This document shows, piece by piece, positions 10,986 through 21,974 of a stretch of DNA of 64,000 nucleotides (within the stretch, counting starts at the first letter, position 1; each line of letters begins with the position of its first letter). The stretch comes from Doryteuthis pealeii (taxonomy: Eukaryota > Mollusca > Cephalopoda > Myopsida > Loliginidae), in NCBI GenBank assembly GCA_023376005.1, contig CM042139.1, positions 143,339,664 through 143,403,663 of the forward strand, given 5' to 3'. The notes under the pieces were generated by a model. It saw nothing but the letters and a program-made list of their open reading frames with translations, did no database searches and had not been told where the DNA came from. A program made the translations under genes and the position numbers.

Positions 10986-12080
10986 TGGTGAGGGATGGTC
11001 AAATTTATTATTATGTCTTTTTCAATTCAATTTTTGATTTTGACAGCAAGCGGCTCGCAGTTGTCTGTTACTAAATTGATTGGGAACAAATTTATAGGGT
11101 AAAGTTCAAATTTATTGTCATATTTTTTGGTATAATTTTATTTCTTTGAGGACAAAATGTTATCAATCTATTGACATTTTGAAATGTATCTCTCATGTTG
11201 TGTTGTAAAAACGTTGTCTGCTCAATCAGTATAGAGTTTGACTAAGAACCACATTTTGTATTTTGCGGTATGTAATGCTTAAATGCTACCAAATTCTAAT
11301 TTTTAAACTTTAATATATTTTAGACATTTTATATTAAGGTGTGCAAACTATTTTTCAATGTTGTTTTCTTTTTTTTCTTTTTAGATAACCTTTTCTATTG
11401 TATATTCAGTTTAGTTTTAAAGGAAAATGGCAGTGTGAACGTTTGCATCATCTAATCCTGAAGCCTACACTTTTAATATAGTATTAAAAAGAATGGCTTT
11501 CTTTGGGCAATTTTTATATAATAAAATATTAGTTTATTTTATGTTGTAAAAAAAGGAAAGTTAAAAAGTTTAGCCTATGGATATTATCTTGCTAGAAACA
11601 GGGCTGAAGAGGATTCTTTAGAATTATGGATATGTGTTTGAGAATTGATTTTCATGATGCTCTGTGTCAAATGCATAAATGGGGAATTATATTTGGTAAT
11701 ATGTGATTTGCTTTGGCTTTTTCTGAAAGGCCGAATGCTAATAAAAGAGGATTTGTTTTTGTTTCTTGCATGCAGCTCAGGAAGTTCCATCTTCTCAGGA
11801 ATTCAAATGAGTTATTGGTTTTTCGTGGTCAGAAGAACTTGGGAATTTTTATATTGCCGATATCAACTATTCAGTATGCAGAAAAAAAATTGAATGAATA
11901 AGATACATGCACACATATTTGAATGATTATATAGATGTAAATATGTATATGACTTTATGTTTATATAAACACAGTGTGTATCATAAATAATTTTCTATTT
12001 AGATCTAAAATCTATATATAAATACAAGACTTGTCTAGAGAATAATGTGACTGTTTTTATTTTATTTTTCAGGTTGGCAA
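10986..12080. other. No gene supported
   Basis: AT-rich. A good splice acceptor ends at 12071 (ATTTTATTTTTCAG), but no matching donor or conserved frame follows. Confidence 0.45.
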
Positions 12081-12084
12081 ATTT

Positions 12085-12475
12085 GATTGAAAATCAGCTG
12101 ATCAATATTGTTCTTCATTATCGTGACTCTCTCTCACCACCCCTCCCTATCAGTAATTGCCCCTGGCAGGTGTTCTGCACAACATCCAGAATCTGCACAG
12201 AACTGATCAATTTATGTTTTTGCTGGTCAGCCTACTGGTGTGTCCATGTGTATGTGTCCACAGGAGAACATCACTTATGAGTGCGTCCTTGCTTCTTTGA
12301 TGGTTTGTGTAATAGGAGGTCAGTAGCTGTACAGCTGCTTCCAAGATTTGTTCAAGACAGCACGCAGCATCCTTATGTAGTTTCCATCTAACATTTGCTC
12401 TAAGTGTTTTGTTAGAGTCCAAGTGGTGCCGTCATATAGTAGCACAGACATTGCTACAGCTTGGAAGAATTCTCA
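12085..12475 (-). pseudogene. LINE reverse-transcriptase protein, C-terminal remnant
   Basis: Minus-strand translation in shifting frames gives FFQAVAMSVLLYDGTTWTLT, then MLDGNYIRMLRAVLNKSWKQ, then DALISDVLLWTHTHGHTS. These match the region after the reverse-transcriptase domain in cephalopod non-LTR retrotransposon proteins (consensus order SVLLYGCTTWTLT, LDGNYTRMLRA, DELISDVLLWTP). Stops and frame changes show decay. It is 5'-truncated like the remnants at 21975, 26395, 48470 and 59935. Confidence 0.75.
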
Positions 12476-12756
12476 CTTTATCTTATCAGAGAGTTAATTT
12501 TTACTTCTTAGAATTCACATTATTCTGAGTCAACTTAGATTATTACAAGTATATTTGTTTAAATATGAAAATTGAACACATCAAATTCTATATGAAACTA
12601 CAGAACAATACAAGAGAAATATTTAACAAATTAACACAGACTCATAGATATAAAGTTCTATCAAAGGCACAGGTTTTTCAGGTGGCCCAAGGCATTTCTG
12701 CAGTTTGTGGAAGAGGAAGCCCATTGTGTTTAGCTAGTCACCTCAAAAACTGACCT

Positions 12757-12860
12757 ATTTATTTACCCAACCCTATGACCAGGATGTTACACAAAGTCAA
12801 TTTTTAAGTGGAATACAGCTTGTCTGAATTCAGAGTTTTCCTTCTCCAAAACTGGTTTCT
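12757..12860 (-). repeat. SINE-A 3' fragment
   Basis: The plus strand reads tatttacccaaccctatgac, caggatgttacacaaagtca and tctgaattcagagttttcct. Confidence 0.65.
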
Positions 12861-13089
12861 TAAAGATGTGGAGCTTTTGCTCTCATCAGAAAACACTTTT
12901 TAATGCAAATAATTTGAAAGTTCTTCTTGAAAATGTCATCATAGATGACATTCTATCATTTTTGAGAGAAATAAAATTATACCCAAAAATATGAACATAA
13001 ACCTGATCAGTACCATACAAAAGTAACCCCTCAATATGACCCCTGACAATGTTAACATATTGTTAAAAACGATTAGCTACAAAAGTCTA

Positions 13090-13183
13090 AATATAGATGT
13101 ACAAAATATATTATTCCCGAATCTCTAGGCATAAAATAACCTCAGACATGTTGATATGCCATTAAAATCCATTAAACAACCAA
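13090..13183 (+). repeat. SINE-C 3' end fragment
   Basis: Contains tctctaggcataaaataacc followed by catgttgatatgccattaaa, the shared 3' end. Confidence 0.6.
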
Positions 13184-13184
13184 C

Positions 13185-13345
13185 CATTCTCCTAGGCTGG
13201 TTGCTTAACAAAGGCTACTATTTACTCATAATTGGAGGGAAAATAAATGAATTCATGCCTTTCTCAAGGGCATTAGGGTGAAGTGAAATGCAAACAGCCT
13301 CATCCAGGATTTGAACTCTGATTACCAATTTCATCTCCTACTTGT
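13185..13345 (-). repeat. SINE-A copy (5' two thirds)
   Basis: The plus strand reads tcctaggctggttgcttaac, tactcataattggagggaaa and gcaaacagcctcatccagga tttgaa. It abuts the SINE-C fragment, so one probably inserted next to the other. Confidence 0.7.
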
Positions 13346-14785
13346 ATATATAAGTTGATTGTGAAAGGTTGAATACATCATAGAATTGAATTCCTTGTGA
13401 AATCAATGATGATTGCAGAATATATTAGCATAAAACTTGGATAAAATGATTCATATAACTTTAAATTGTGTTATCTTTATTGATTTTGCAACAGACAGTC
13501 AAACGTTGAACAACAATAAAGCCACCATTTATTGTTCAAGCACTAAGAGGTAAACAAACATTACACTTTCTTTTTATCATATCTTATCATTTCTTGTCTT
13601 TTAGTGGAATTTCTATGTAAGTCCATTGGGCCAACTGAATTATATATTATATATATATGAACATACTTCCTACAAAAAATGATAGATTAACACTTTTTTT
13701 CTAGGAGGTTGGTTGGTTTTATGGCATGTAGCCATTTCCAAGATTCAGCAGATTTGTTTTTGCCCCCCCCCCCCCCCCGTGTTAGGACAATCAATGACCT
13801 TCTCACTCTTAGGGTAACTTTGCCAAACAAAATAATCCCCATAGTTTAGGATATTTTAAATAATTAAAATTTAATAAAGAAAAAGGAGAAATATTATGTA
13901 ACAAGGAGAGAATCAGAAAGATAATCGGAGAAAAGTTCATTAAATAAACAACAAAATTTTAGTGACAAACAATTAGAAAGTTGGCAAGTTCTCTGATTCC
14001 AGCACCCAGGAATTGGTTCCTATTCAGGAGATTCATAGAGAAATTTCCGATGGTCTTTTTAGATGGAGACATTAAAGAGGTCACACCATGTTTATTGAGC
14101 TCAGTACATTCAACTACTCATGCAATAAGTTAAAATTGCTGTATAAGTAGTGAGCTCTGCCCCTGTGTCTAGACTGAACAGGGTGATCTGCCCTTAGTCA
14201 TAGAGAATATAAATAGTCATGGAAGTAGCCATTTGCAATTTGGCACACAACTTCTGAACATGTCTTTTGTACTTTATAATTTCCTAAGCCAAATATGCCA
14301 AAGGAGTAAATCATATTATACACATAATCATACTTTTAATTTAAACCAGTTATTTCTAACAAACAATACCCATAATTTATACTTTTAAGTTAAATAAGTT
14401 GAATACCTTAGAAATCATTCTAATATAAAATTTATTACATTTTGTAATCAAATAATGAGTTTAAAGTTTAAATGTTAGAATTTGTAAACTTTATATGCAT
14501 AAATATTTCCTGTTTATTTAAATTATTAAGCATATGTGATGATAAAACTTTGGAGGTTCTGTGTAATCTGTCGTCTCTGAATGTATGTAAAATTCGTTGT
14601 TTCTTTGTAAATGTATTGACTTTGCACACTTATGTACATTTTCCCCATGTGCTTATGCAAACCCTTTGTCTTAATTGCAGTTTTCCCAGCTGCATATATC
14701 TTTGATGGAATGAAGTATCCTTCAACATAATTTGCACAGTTTTCTCATGCATTCGTACAGGGTGAAGGTGATAACAGGCCCGTCA
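13346..14785. other. No gene supported; one poly-C run
   Basis: AT-rich with a C run at 13764-13777 and a short imperfect inverted repeat near 14105-14155. The 77-codon frame at 14472-14705 is AT-driven and unrecognised. Confidence 0.4.
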
Positions 14786-14789
14786 ACCC

Positions 14790-15010
14790 TTGTGTTATCT
14801 AATGCCAAAGTCACTCTTATTTTTTTGTAACCAATTATATGGTTTAAATCAACTAATGGTAATAATCATAGGTAACCAATTATAACTCCAAGTAACTATT
14901 CTTTATACAACAAATTTGCAGACAGTTATATGGTTTTGTGTATTCCTATCTAATACTAATAATTTTCAAATAGATCTACTTGACCCATATATGAGACCCT
15001 AAGATAATAA
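14790..15010 (-). repeat. SINE-C copy (internal part)
   Basis: The plus strand reads agacagttatatggttttgt gtattcctatctaatacta, tagatctacttgacccatat and gagaccctaag, the complement of the SINE-C middle. Confidence 0.6.
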
Positions 15011-15049
15011 TAAGTCCATACCTTTATGATAAAAAGCATTTATTTTATG

Positions 15050-15125
15050 CAACAAATATATATTTTTCAACATAATGTCCTTTCTTGTCAATGCCCTTTA
15101 TTCAGTGTTGATTATAAACAGGATA
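15050..15125 (-). pseudogene. Possible mariner transposase 3' end
   Basis: The minus strand can be read as KKGHYVEK, close to the GDYVEK-type end of mariner transposases, followed by AT-rich sequence. Very short; a weak call. Confidence 0.25.
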
Positions 15126-15324
15126 GATCAGTCCTTATATAAGCAAGCGAAAACAATTATCATTTTGAAGAAAATAAAATCTAAAACTCCCTCAAAAATA
15201 AATACAAAATTCCAGATGCATTAATTTACAGATAATCATTTTTATTCAATTTCTAATTCAAATTTTTAACATATATATTTGATTAGATTTTCATAAGTCT
15301 GGATCAGTGCTGTTTGGGTATCAA

Positions 15325-16080
15325 TCCATATCCATGGAATTAAAATAGAAATCAAAATCTATCGCACAAACAAAGCAATCCAAATCTATGGAATTGAAAT
15401 AGCAATCCAAATCTCTGGTATTAAAATAACAATCTAAATCTCTGATATTAAAAAAAGTAATCAAAATCTATGGCATTAAAATAGAAATCCAAATATATAG
15501 TATTAATATATATATTTACCAACCCCTCCGCACGAGCAGGATGTGACACAAGGTCAATTTCTTAAGCGGAGTTTAACAGGTTTGAATTCAGAGTTTTCCT
15601 TCTCCTAGACCGGTTGCCTAACCATGGTTAAAGAGCCCAGTCTGCCCTACTATTTACCCATAGCTGAAGGGAGAGTAGGATCCATACCTTTCCCAATAGT
15701 AATAATATAGCAATCTCAATCTATGGCATTAAAGTAGAAATACAAATCTATAGTTTTAAAAGAGCAATCCACATCTATGGCATTAAAATAGCAATCAAAA
15801 TATATGGTATTAAATAGCAATCTGCATTTATGGCATTAAAATAGTAATCCAAATCTATGGTGTTAAAATGGCAATCTCAATGTATGGCCTTAAAATAGCA
15901 AATAAAATCTATGTTATTAAAATATTATCAAAATCTATGGCATTAAAATAGTAAATAACAATCCAAATATTTTATTAATATAGCAATCTAAATCTTTGAT
16001 ATTAAAATACCACTCAAAATCTATGATATTAGAACAGTATCAAAATTGATGATATCAAGATATCAATCCAAATTTACTTT
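15325..16080 (+). repeat. 27-bp minisatellite, degenerate, split by a SINE
   Basis: The unit ATGGCATTAAAATAGCAATC followed by CAAATCT recurs every 26-28 bases with many substitutions over about 560 bases, excluding the SINE-A at 15512-15703. Confidence 0.85.
15512..15703 (-). mobile_element. SINE-A inserted in the 27-bp minisatellite
   Basis: The plus strand reads accaacccctccgcacgagc aggatgtgacacaagg through ctatttacccatagctgaag. The flanks tagtattaatata (left) and tagtaataatata (right) look like an imperfect target duplication. The head is truncated (5'-truncation). The tail joins ATATATAT. Confidence 0.75.
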
Positions 16081-16715
16081 ATTTTTATCATTCAGTGTAA
16101 ACTGGCTTCTTTAAGAATTTAATGATCAAATTACCTCCACAGATTGGTTGCAATATTCAAGAAATAATTAATCTCTTGATAGCAAAGAATCCAATTTGAA
16201 TTTTTGAGCAAGTAATTAAAAACTAAAAATGGAAGACATGAGGAAAATATAATGTGCATCTTTTGAAAACTTGTAATGACCTGATTTTAACTTTCATTCA
16301 CATTGAAATAGTTTTATCTACTTTTACAATCTATATTCTCTAGTTTTCTCTGTCAAAATTGACTGAATACTTTTTAGTCATCATCAATCGTTTCTTTTTT
16401 TTTTAAAACTCATTTGATTGAAATCTTTTCCTGATTAGTTTTGCAATATATCACAAATCCTGATCTGCTGGATTTTGTGAAAAAAAACATTTTCACTGAA
16501 ATAATGAGGCAACACTTTGTTTCTTCTGTCTCAATAAATTGTGTAGCATTGTAAGTGAATGATACCAGGGTGCAAGTTGACATTGTTCAATCTCTCTTCC
16601 ACTGTGCTAGTGGTAATCCGATACACTTGATCTAGGACTCAAGGACAAATCATAAAGGGGTGATGAGTTGGTGAGGCAAGAAGATGTCACCAGTAAAAAA
16701 GTATTCTATGAACCA
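16081..16715. other. No feature recognised
   Basis: AT-rich sequence, no supported gene or repeat. Confidence 0.45.
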
Positions 16716-16716
16716 C

Positions 16717-16748
<32 letters not shown>
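16717..16748. repeat. (TA)n microsatellite
   Basis: Short TA run just before the large hairpin. Confidence 0.9.
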
Positions 16749-16751
<3 letters not shown>

Positions 16752-16764
16752 TTCTTTTTTTCTT

Positions 16765-17074
16765 TTTTTGGAGGATATGTGCTTAATTGAAGTCATACCT
16801 AATTTTGAAAATTAATTAGTTAATAATTAATGAATTTAGGCGGGCATATATGTTCAAATGTAAGGCTAAACAAATTGAGAAAATGTCAATCCCTGAATGT
16901 ACATTAGGTCTCATCAGCAAGGTTATAAGTCGAAATGTACATTCAGGGATTGACATTTTCTCGATTTGTTTAGTCTTACATTTGAACATATATGCCCGCC
17001 TAAATTCATTAATTATTAACTAATTAATTTTTAAAATTAGGTATGACTTCAATTAAGCACATATCCTCCAAAAA
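16765..17074. repeat. Near-perfect long inverted repeat, two 141-base arms and 28-base spacer
   Basis: Arm 1 is 16765-16905 and arm 2 is 16934-17074, joined by a spacer starting aggtctcatcagcaagg. Reading by eye, the arms differ at three positions only (ttttGaaa, aaGgctaaac and aatTgag on the left), with no length change. In a plus-strand RNA each of these three would pair as G-U, so the whole stem would pair. It carries no open frame of note. It may be a foldback/palindromic MITE, or the source of a long double-stranded RNA. Confidence 0.93.
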
Positions 17075-17895
17075 TCGTTGGCTTAAAGCCATATAAAAAT
17101 AAACACATTTGTTTGTTTACTTAACCTCATATATATATATAAAATGGATTTTGTGATACAACCTCTTTTTCTCTTTTGGTAGCTGGACTGCAAGGAAACA
17201 AATATTCACTGTGAATAGAAAAGGAACAAAACAAATATACTAGAAGAGTCTTTTTCCTTGAAGAACAAAGAAGTATGTGTTGTCATTTGTCAATTTGTTA
17301 CTGCTTCCATGACTCCAGAAAGTGAACAGAGAGAGAATAAAATAATGAAATGTCCTAACACGAAAATAAGTTGATTTTTGTGGCTTTTACTCCCCATCAG
17401 ACAATTATCTCTGACTGACATAGTGTTGGATCCTGCTTCTTAAGTTCTTCTAATGTCTGCTTTTATCATCTTCATCTTTTATCTTCCATCAGGTTGTATT
17501 GGGGTTTCCTTTTTCAAATTGAGGGTTCTTCTTCTATTTTGGACTCTCTGGTTCTGGGTTACATTTTCTGTTCTTGTTATTTTCATGATTATCAGAAAGA
17601 TATATTTGTGTACACACTTTTATTTATTCTGATATGCACTTATCCCACTCGTATGCAAGGAGAATCAGTAGCAGAGCCAGAAAGTCACATCTGGTTTCAA
17701 TGGGCCACTGGTTGCAACTTTTCATTCTACTTTCCCAGAGTTGTCTGACTCTAGGTTCAAGACCTGTCTATTACTTTCAATGATTTTCCACTGATTTACC
17801 ATTATTTTCAACATACCTTACACTACTTACTAAAAATGATAGGCTATGCCTATTTATTATGTAACAATAATAGCTGTTGCTGACTATGCTATACT
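17075..17895. other. No gene supported
   Basis: The 84-codon frame at 17494-17748 lacks splice sites and a known domain. A fragment at about 17780-17870 (gattttccactgatttacca, ggctatgcctatttattatg) recurs at 42450-42535, so it is a dispersed repeat piece. Confidence 0.4.
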
Positions 17896-17898
17896 TGA

Positions 17899-19027
17899 CA
17901 TGAGACATGAGATGAGAATCACATTCAGACAAAGAGATGAGAATCACAATAGGATAGAGTGATGAGAATCACAATAGGATAAAGTGATGAGAATCAGACA
18001 AAGAGATCAGAATCACAATAGGATAGAGTGATGAGAATCTCAATAGGATAGAGTGATGAGAATCACATTAAGACAAAGAGATCAGAATCACAATAGGATA
18101 GAGTGATGAGAATCACAATAGGATAGAGTGATGAGAATCACATTCAGACAAAGAGATCAGAATCACAATAGGATAGAGTGATGAGAATCACAATAGGATA
18201 AAGTGATGAGAATCACATTAAGACAAAGAGATCAGAATCACAATAGGATAGAGTGATGAGAATCTCAATAGGATAGAGTGATGAGAATCACATTAAGACA
18301 AAGAGATCAGAATCACAATAGGATAGAGTGATGAGAATCTCAATAGGATAGAGTGATGAGAATCACATTCAGACAAAGAGATCAGAATCACAATAGGATA
18401 GAGTGATGAGAATTAGGATAGAGTGATGAGAATCACATTAAGACAAAGAGATCAGAATCACAATAGGATAGAGTGATGAGAATCACAATAGGATAGAGTG
18501 ATGAGAATCACATTAAGACAAAGAGATCAGAATCACAATAGGATAGAGTGATGAGAATCACAGTAGGATAGAGTGATGAGAATCACATTAAGACAAAAAG
18601 ATCAGAATCCCAGTAGGATAGAGTGATGAGAATCACAATAGGATAAAGTGATGAGAATCACATTAAGACAAAGAGATGAGAATCACAATAGGATAGAGTG
18701 ATGAGAATCACTCTAAGACAAGGAGATGAGAATCTTAATAGGATAGAGTGATGAGAATCACAATAGGATAAAGTGATGAGAATCACATTAAGACAAAGAG
18801 ACCAGAATCACAATAGGATAGAGTGATGAGAATCACTCTAAGACAAGGAGATGAGAATCATAATAGGATAGAGTGATGAGAATCACAATAGGATAGAGTG
18901 ATGAGAATCACATTAAGACAAAGAGATGAGAATCACAATAGGATAGAGTGATGAGAATCACATTAAGACATGAGATGAGAATCACAATATGACAAATAGA
19001 TGAGAATCCCTTTAAGACAAAGATATG
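17899..19027. repeat. 25-bp minisatellite with 75-bp higher-order periodicity
   Basis: Two 25-base unit types alternate: type 1 AGAATCACAATAGGATAGAG then TGATG, and type 2 AGAATCACATTAAGACAAAG then AGATC. The usual order is 1-1-2, giving 75 bases, over about 1.13 kb. The array ends about 20 bases before the 5' splice site of the minus-strand exon at 19048-19308, so it lies at the very start of that intron. In the transcript it would be read as the complement. Confidence 0.95.
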
Positions 19028-19047
19028 ACAAAAAGAAAATTCTTTAC

Positions 19048-19308
19048 CTCTGATCACCCTGATTGACGTTAAGTATCTTGGAAGCGAAGAAACACTGCAT
19101 GGCACACACCATGAGACAACATGCATTCAACATTAGAACCAAAGTGGTGAGAGCAGTTGTCACTTCCAGGAGGTCGTCGTAATTCCGTGTGCTGTTAAAC
19201 AGGTATAGATGTCCCATTTGAATGGCATTTTGGTCCTGGTAGAGCACAAATAACAACTGCATGCAAAGCCCGACCAGGACCAGGGCAGCTAGGGACAACA
19301 AGCCCAGA
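19048..19308 (-). CDS. TMEM221: Internal exon of a TMEM221-like multipass membrane protein (partial gene)
   Basis: The 261-base exon is bounded by a pyrimidine-rich acceptor (TTTCTTTTTCTTATCTTTTT then CAG) and a consensus donor (AG followed by GTAAAG). It begins with one base and ends with two bases of split codons, so it is phase-symmetric. Its 86 codons encode a hydrophobic helix (about residues 1-23, LGLLSLAALVLVGLCMQLLF), a loop with an NST glycosylation sequon (FNSTRNYDD), and a second helix (TTALTTLVLMLNACCLMVCA). It ends in a short polar tail, NVNQGDQR. The spacing and the QLLF and ALTTLV...CCLMV pattern fit, from memory, the first two membrane segments of TMEM221. The rest of the gene was not found: the N-terminal exon would lie above 19308 and later exons below 19048. 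Exon reality is well supported; the family name is a tentative recognition. Confidence 0.75.
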
Positions 19309-19554
19309 CTGAAAAAGATAAGAAAAAGAAATACATGTCAATAGTTTTGCCCATAATCATTATATAAAAGTGTTCAAATCAACAGCAACATATAAATAAA
19401 AAGGAAATTAGAAACATTATTATAGGCATCAGTTATTTACTGGGTGAGCTGAATTTATACATATATGCAACGCTCTCCTATAAAAGTGATGGAGCACTCT
19501 ATGGCGGCCTTTACATACATACAGATGTGTGTATTAAAACAGTTAAAATCCCCT
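19309..19554. other. Intron side upstream of the exon
   Basis: AT-rich. No start exon could be recognised within this stretch on the minus strand. Confidence 0.4.
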
Positions 19555-19557
19555 TCG

Positions 19558-19692
19558 CATTCTGTGGGTGATGATAGCCGAGCGGTTAAGTTGTCTAACT
19601 GATGCTGAGTTGATCGGAGCTCTATCCCAGCTGTAGGTAGCTCACAAAATGTATAGCCATACAGAAGAGACCTGATAAGTCGAAACACGTGT
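19558..19692 (+). repeat. SINE-E copy (Leu/Ser-tRNA-like head)
   Basis: GATAGCCGAGCGGTTAAGTTG is an A-box region typical of tRNAs with a long variable arm. It is followed by a degenerate B box (GGAGCTCTATCC) and a body with gaagagacctgataagtcga. It is not a functional tRNA gene: the acceptor stem does not close. Confidence 0.65.
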
Positions 19693-19727
19693 CTGTGGAT
19701 GACTATATATATATATATATAGGTATA

Positions 19728-19870
19728 TATAGTAGGTAAGTGGACGTTTATGCCTGTGAAGTCCCGGCTTCGATTCCTGTCGGAGGGGAGTCGTTAGTAT
19801 ACATCGCTGAAGAGACTTAATAAAGTCGAAATAGTCTGTACGGTGTTCTGCATAGCGAGCCATCCTTTGC
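19728..19870 (+). repeat. Second SINE-E-like copy
   Basis: GGCTTCGATTCC acts as a B box, followed by gctgaagagacttaataaag tcgaaat, the same core as the previous copy. A TA run (19708-19722) separates the two. Confidence 0.6.
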
Positions 19871-20002
19871 CGGGATTCACTTGTCAAGATTATTTTCTAT
19901 AATTATCGAATTTTATGCGATACATGCATTATAATTGCCTTCAAGCAAAATATAAATAATAATTTATTCAACAATGCTTCTATAAACAAACAAACATCCA
20001 AA

Positions 20003-20168
20003 AATCTTATATATATATATATATATGTATATATATGTGTATATGTATATATGTATATATATATATGTGTATATATGTATATATATATATGTGTATATAT
20101 GTATATATATATATGTGTATATATGTATATATATATATATATTATATATATGTGTGTATATATGTATA

Positions 20169-20217
<49 letters not shown>

Positions 20218-20224
20218 ATATATG

Positions 20225-20257
<33 letters not shown>

Positions 20258-20258
20258 A

Positions 20259-20328
<70 letters not shown>
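20003..20328. repeat. TA/TG microsatellite ending in (GA)n
   Basis: Blocks of TA broken by atgtgtatatatgtat every 30-34 bases, then TGTGTG blocks, then GA (20305-20328). It accounts for the long Tyr/Ile frames on both strands. Confidence 0.97.
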
Positions 20329-20925
20329 TTATGGGTGGTTATAAAAGTGTCACACTGGTTAATCACAGTTGACTGGTATCCAGTCTGTCTGTTTATTTTG
20401 TTGGATTTCTTTGATCTGTTTTCTCCTTCCTTCCCTTGTCTATCTTTGTTTATCGTATGTTTGTGTGTATATATGTATATATTTTGTCTTTGTATCAAGA
20501 GATTCAATGGCTGTATGTATTTGTGTGGATCCTGGTAGTTGGTGTGCATGTATATGTCTATACATATACAAGTATTTAATGTTCTTTCTGAATAATATTC
20601 AATATAAATATGGAAAGAAAAAGAGACAAAACTTAGTATTCTCTCTCTCCCCACTCTCTCTCTGTCTCTCACTCTCTCTCAATATATATATATATATTCA
20701 TATATATATATTTTCTCCATAAAATGAGAATGATGCAATTATCTATGAATAGATTATCACTTTTACTTTGAGGTTGGTTGGCTGGTTAGTTTTATGGCAT
20801 GTCAGGTTTATTTAACAATATGGCTTGGTATAAAAATTAGAGTTATGTATGGTGTTCAAGGAAATTTTATAAGCCCGATTCAAATAAACATTTTTCCACA
20901 AAACAGGGCTCTACCTCATACTAAG
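20329..20925. other. No gene; short CT and TA tracts
   Basis: T-rich sequence with a CT-rich run (20640-20680) and TA runs (20681-20712). Long minus frames here extend out of the microsatellite. Confidence 0.5.
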
Positions 20926-21468
20926 GTCTAATGATGTAGTGACTATTGTACTGGACTGTGACATTGTTGTCAGTGAGTTTGAAATCCAGTCATGCAATTA
21001 ATTCCCTTTTACATTAATACTCTTAGGAAAGATATGAACCCTCTTAACCCCCCAGCTATGGCTTAAATAGTATCACTATTGTTCTTCTACAAAGATGACT
21101 TTAGCATTAATTCAAAAAATTTAATAAAAAAAATTAGTGAAATAGATCACTAATTAGGACTGAACCTATTCTAGTAATGACTACTCCAAGCAAAATTTAA
21201 CAGGTTTGAATTCAGAGTTTTCCTTCTCCTAGACTGGTTGCCTAACCAAGGTTAAAGAGCCTAGTCTGCCCTACTATTTACCCATAGCTGGAGGGAGAGT
21301 AATTGGATTCATACCTTTCCCAAGGATAGCACTATGTGAACTGTAGCTGTGTCCAGGATTTGAACTTGGGTCAATAAGTTCATTTCCTACGACTCTAACC
21401 ATTACACCATTCGTCTCCAATTAAATAACCCACAAAGGTTGATATGCCATTAAACAAAGAAACCCAAC
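20926..21468 (+). repeat. SINE-B copy, split in two by a SINE-A insertion
   Basis: The 5' part (20926-about 21118) has atgatgtagtgactattgta, cccccagctatggcttaaat and gttcttctacaaagatgact ttagcatt. The 3' end resumes at about 21421 as aataacccacaaaggttgat atgcc. The gap is filled by a minus-strand SINE-A. Confidence 0.8.
21185..21419 (-). mobile_element. SINE-A copy nested in SINE-B
   Basis: Near full length: the plus strand reads acaggtttgaattcagagtt ttccttctcctagactgg to the head ccattacaccattcgtctcc. Together with some extra A-rich sequence at 21118-21184 it separates the two halves of the SINE-B copy. Confidence 0.85.
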
Positions 21469-21486
21469 TATCTATCTCATTGGAAG

Positions 21487-21795
21487 TTTAGAGTATGGGC
21501 TTATGTCAGTGAGAACTTGCCAGGAAGATGGATTGGATATTCTGGTGATGAAGACAATGTGGTGTTGAAATGGCGGACATGTTCACCTCACCTTACAACT
21601 TGTGATTTCTTTCTCTGGAGCTATGTGAAGGGACTTGTTTATATCCCCCCCTCTTCCTGCAAGCCTATCAGAAATGAAACAGAGAATCGCCGCCACACTG
21701 GAGACTCTTACCAAAGAGATGCTGCAGTGTGTTTGATAGGAGCTAGACTACTGTCTTCATGTGTGCTGTGTCATGGGCAGTGTGCATAATAAAAA
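21487..21795 (+). pseudogene. Tc1/mariner-superfamily transposase C-terminal relic
   Basis: Frame 1 gives LPGRWIGYSG, then LKWRTCSPHLTTCDFFLWSY and VKGLVYIPP. After a frame change at about 21655 it continues as SEMKQRIAATLETLTKEMLQ and ELDYCLHVC. This order (GRWIGRGG, W-PPRSPDLTP-DFFLWGYVK, then a coiled C-terminus) is typical of a transposase group widespread in arthropods and molluscs. Adjacent TGA TAG stops and the frameshift make it a pseudogene. The N-terminal half is absent. Confidence 0.78.
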
Positions 21796-21974
21796 CTTAT
21801 CAAATTCTTCCTGAAATCCACATACTTTTAAATTTCTCTTTCAAATTTTGATCAATAAATATTATTTTTCTTCTCACTAAGTCTGCTTAGTTTCATGTGC
21901 CTAGACTATGTAGTTATATAGATATTTACATCTCAAATTATATCAATTTTTTTAATATATATTATCATCATCAA

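Noticed and set aside
12047..12280. Plus-strand exon after the acceptor at 12071 (LANLIENQLINIVLHYRD)
   Set aside because: No donor follows and most of the frame overlaps the minus-strand LINE remnant.
17899..19027. CRISPR-like array
   Set aside because: Units are contiguous 25-mers of two related types without unique spacers; eukaryotic minisatellite.
20025..20722. Frames of 84-176 codons on both strands
   Set aside because: Most residues come from TA/TG/GA repeats; the remainder has no domain or splice support.
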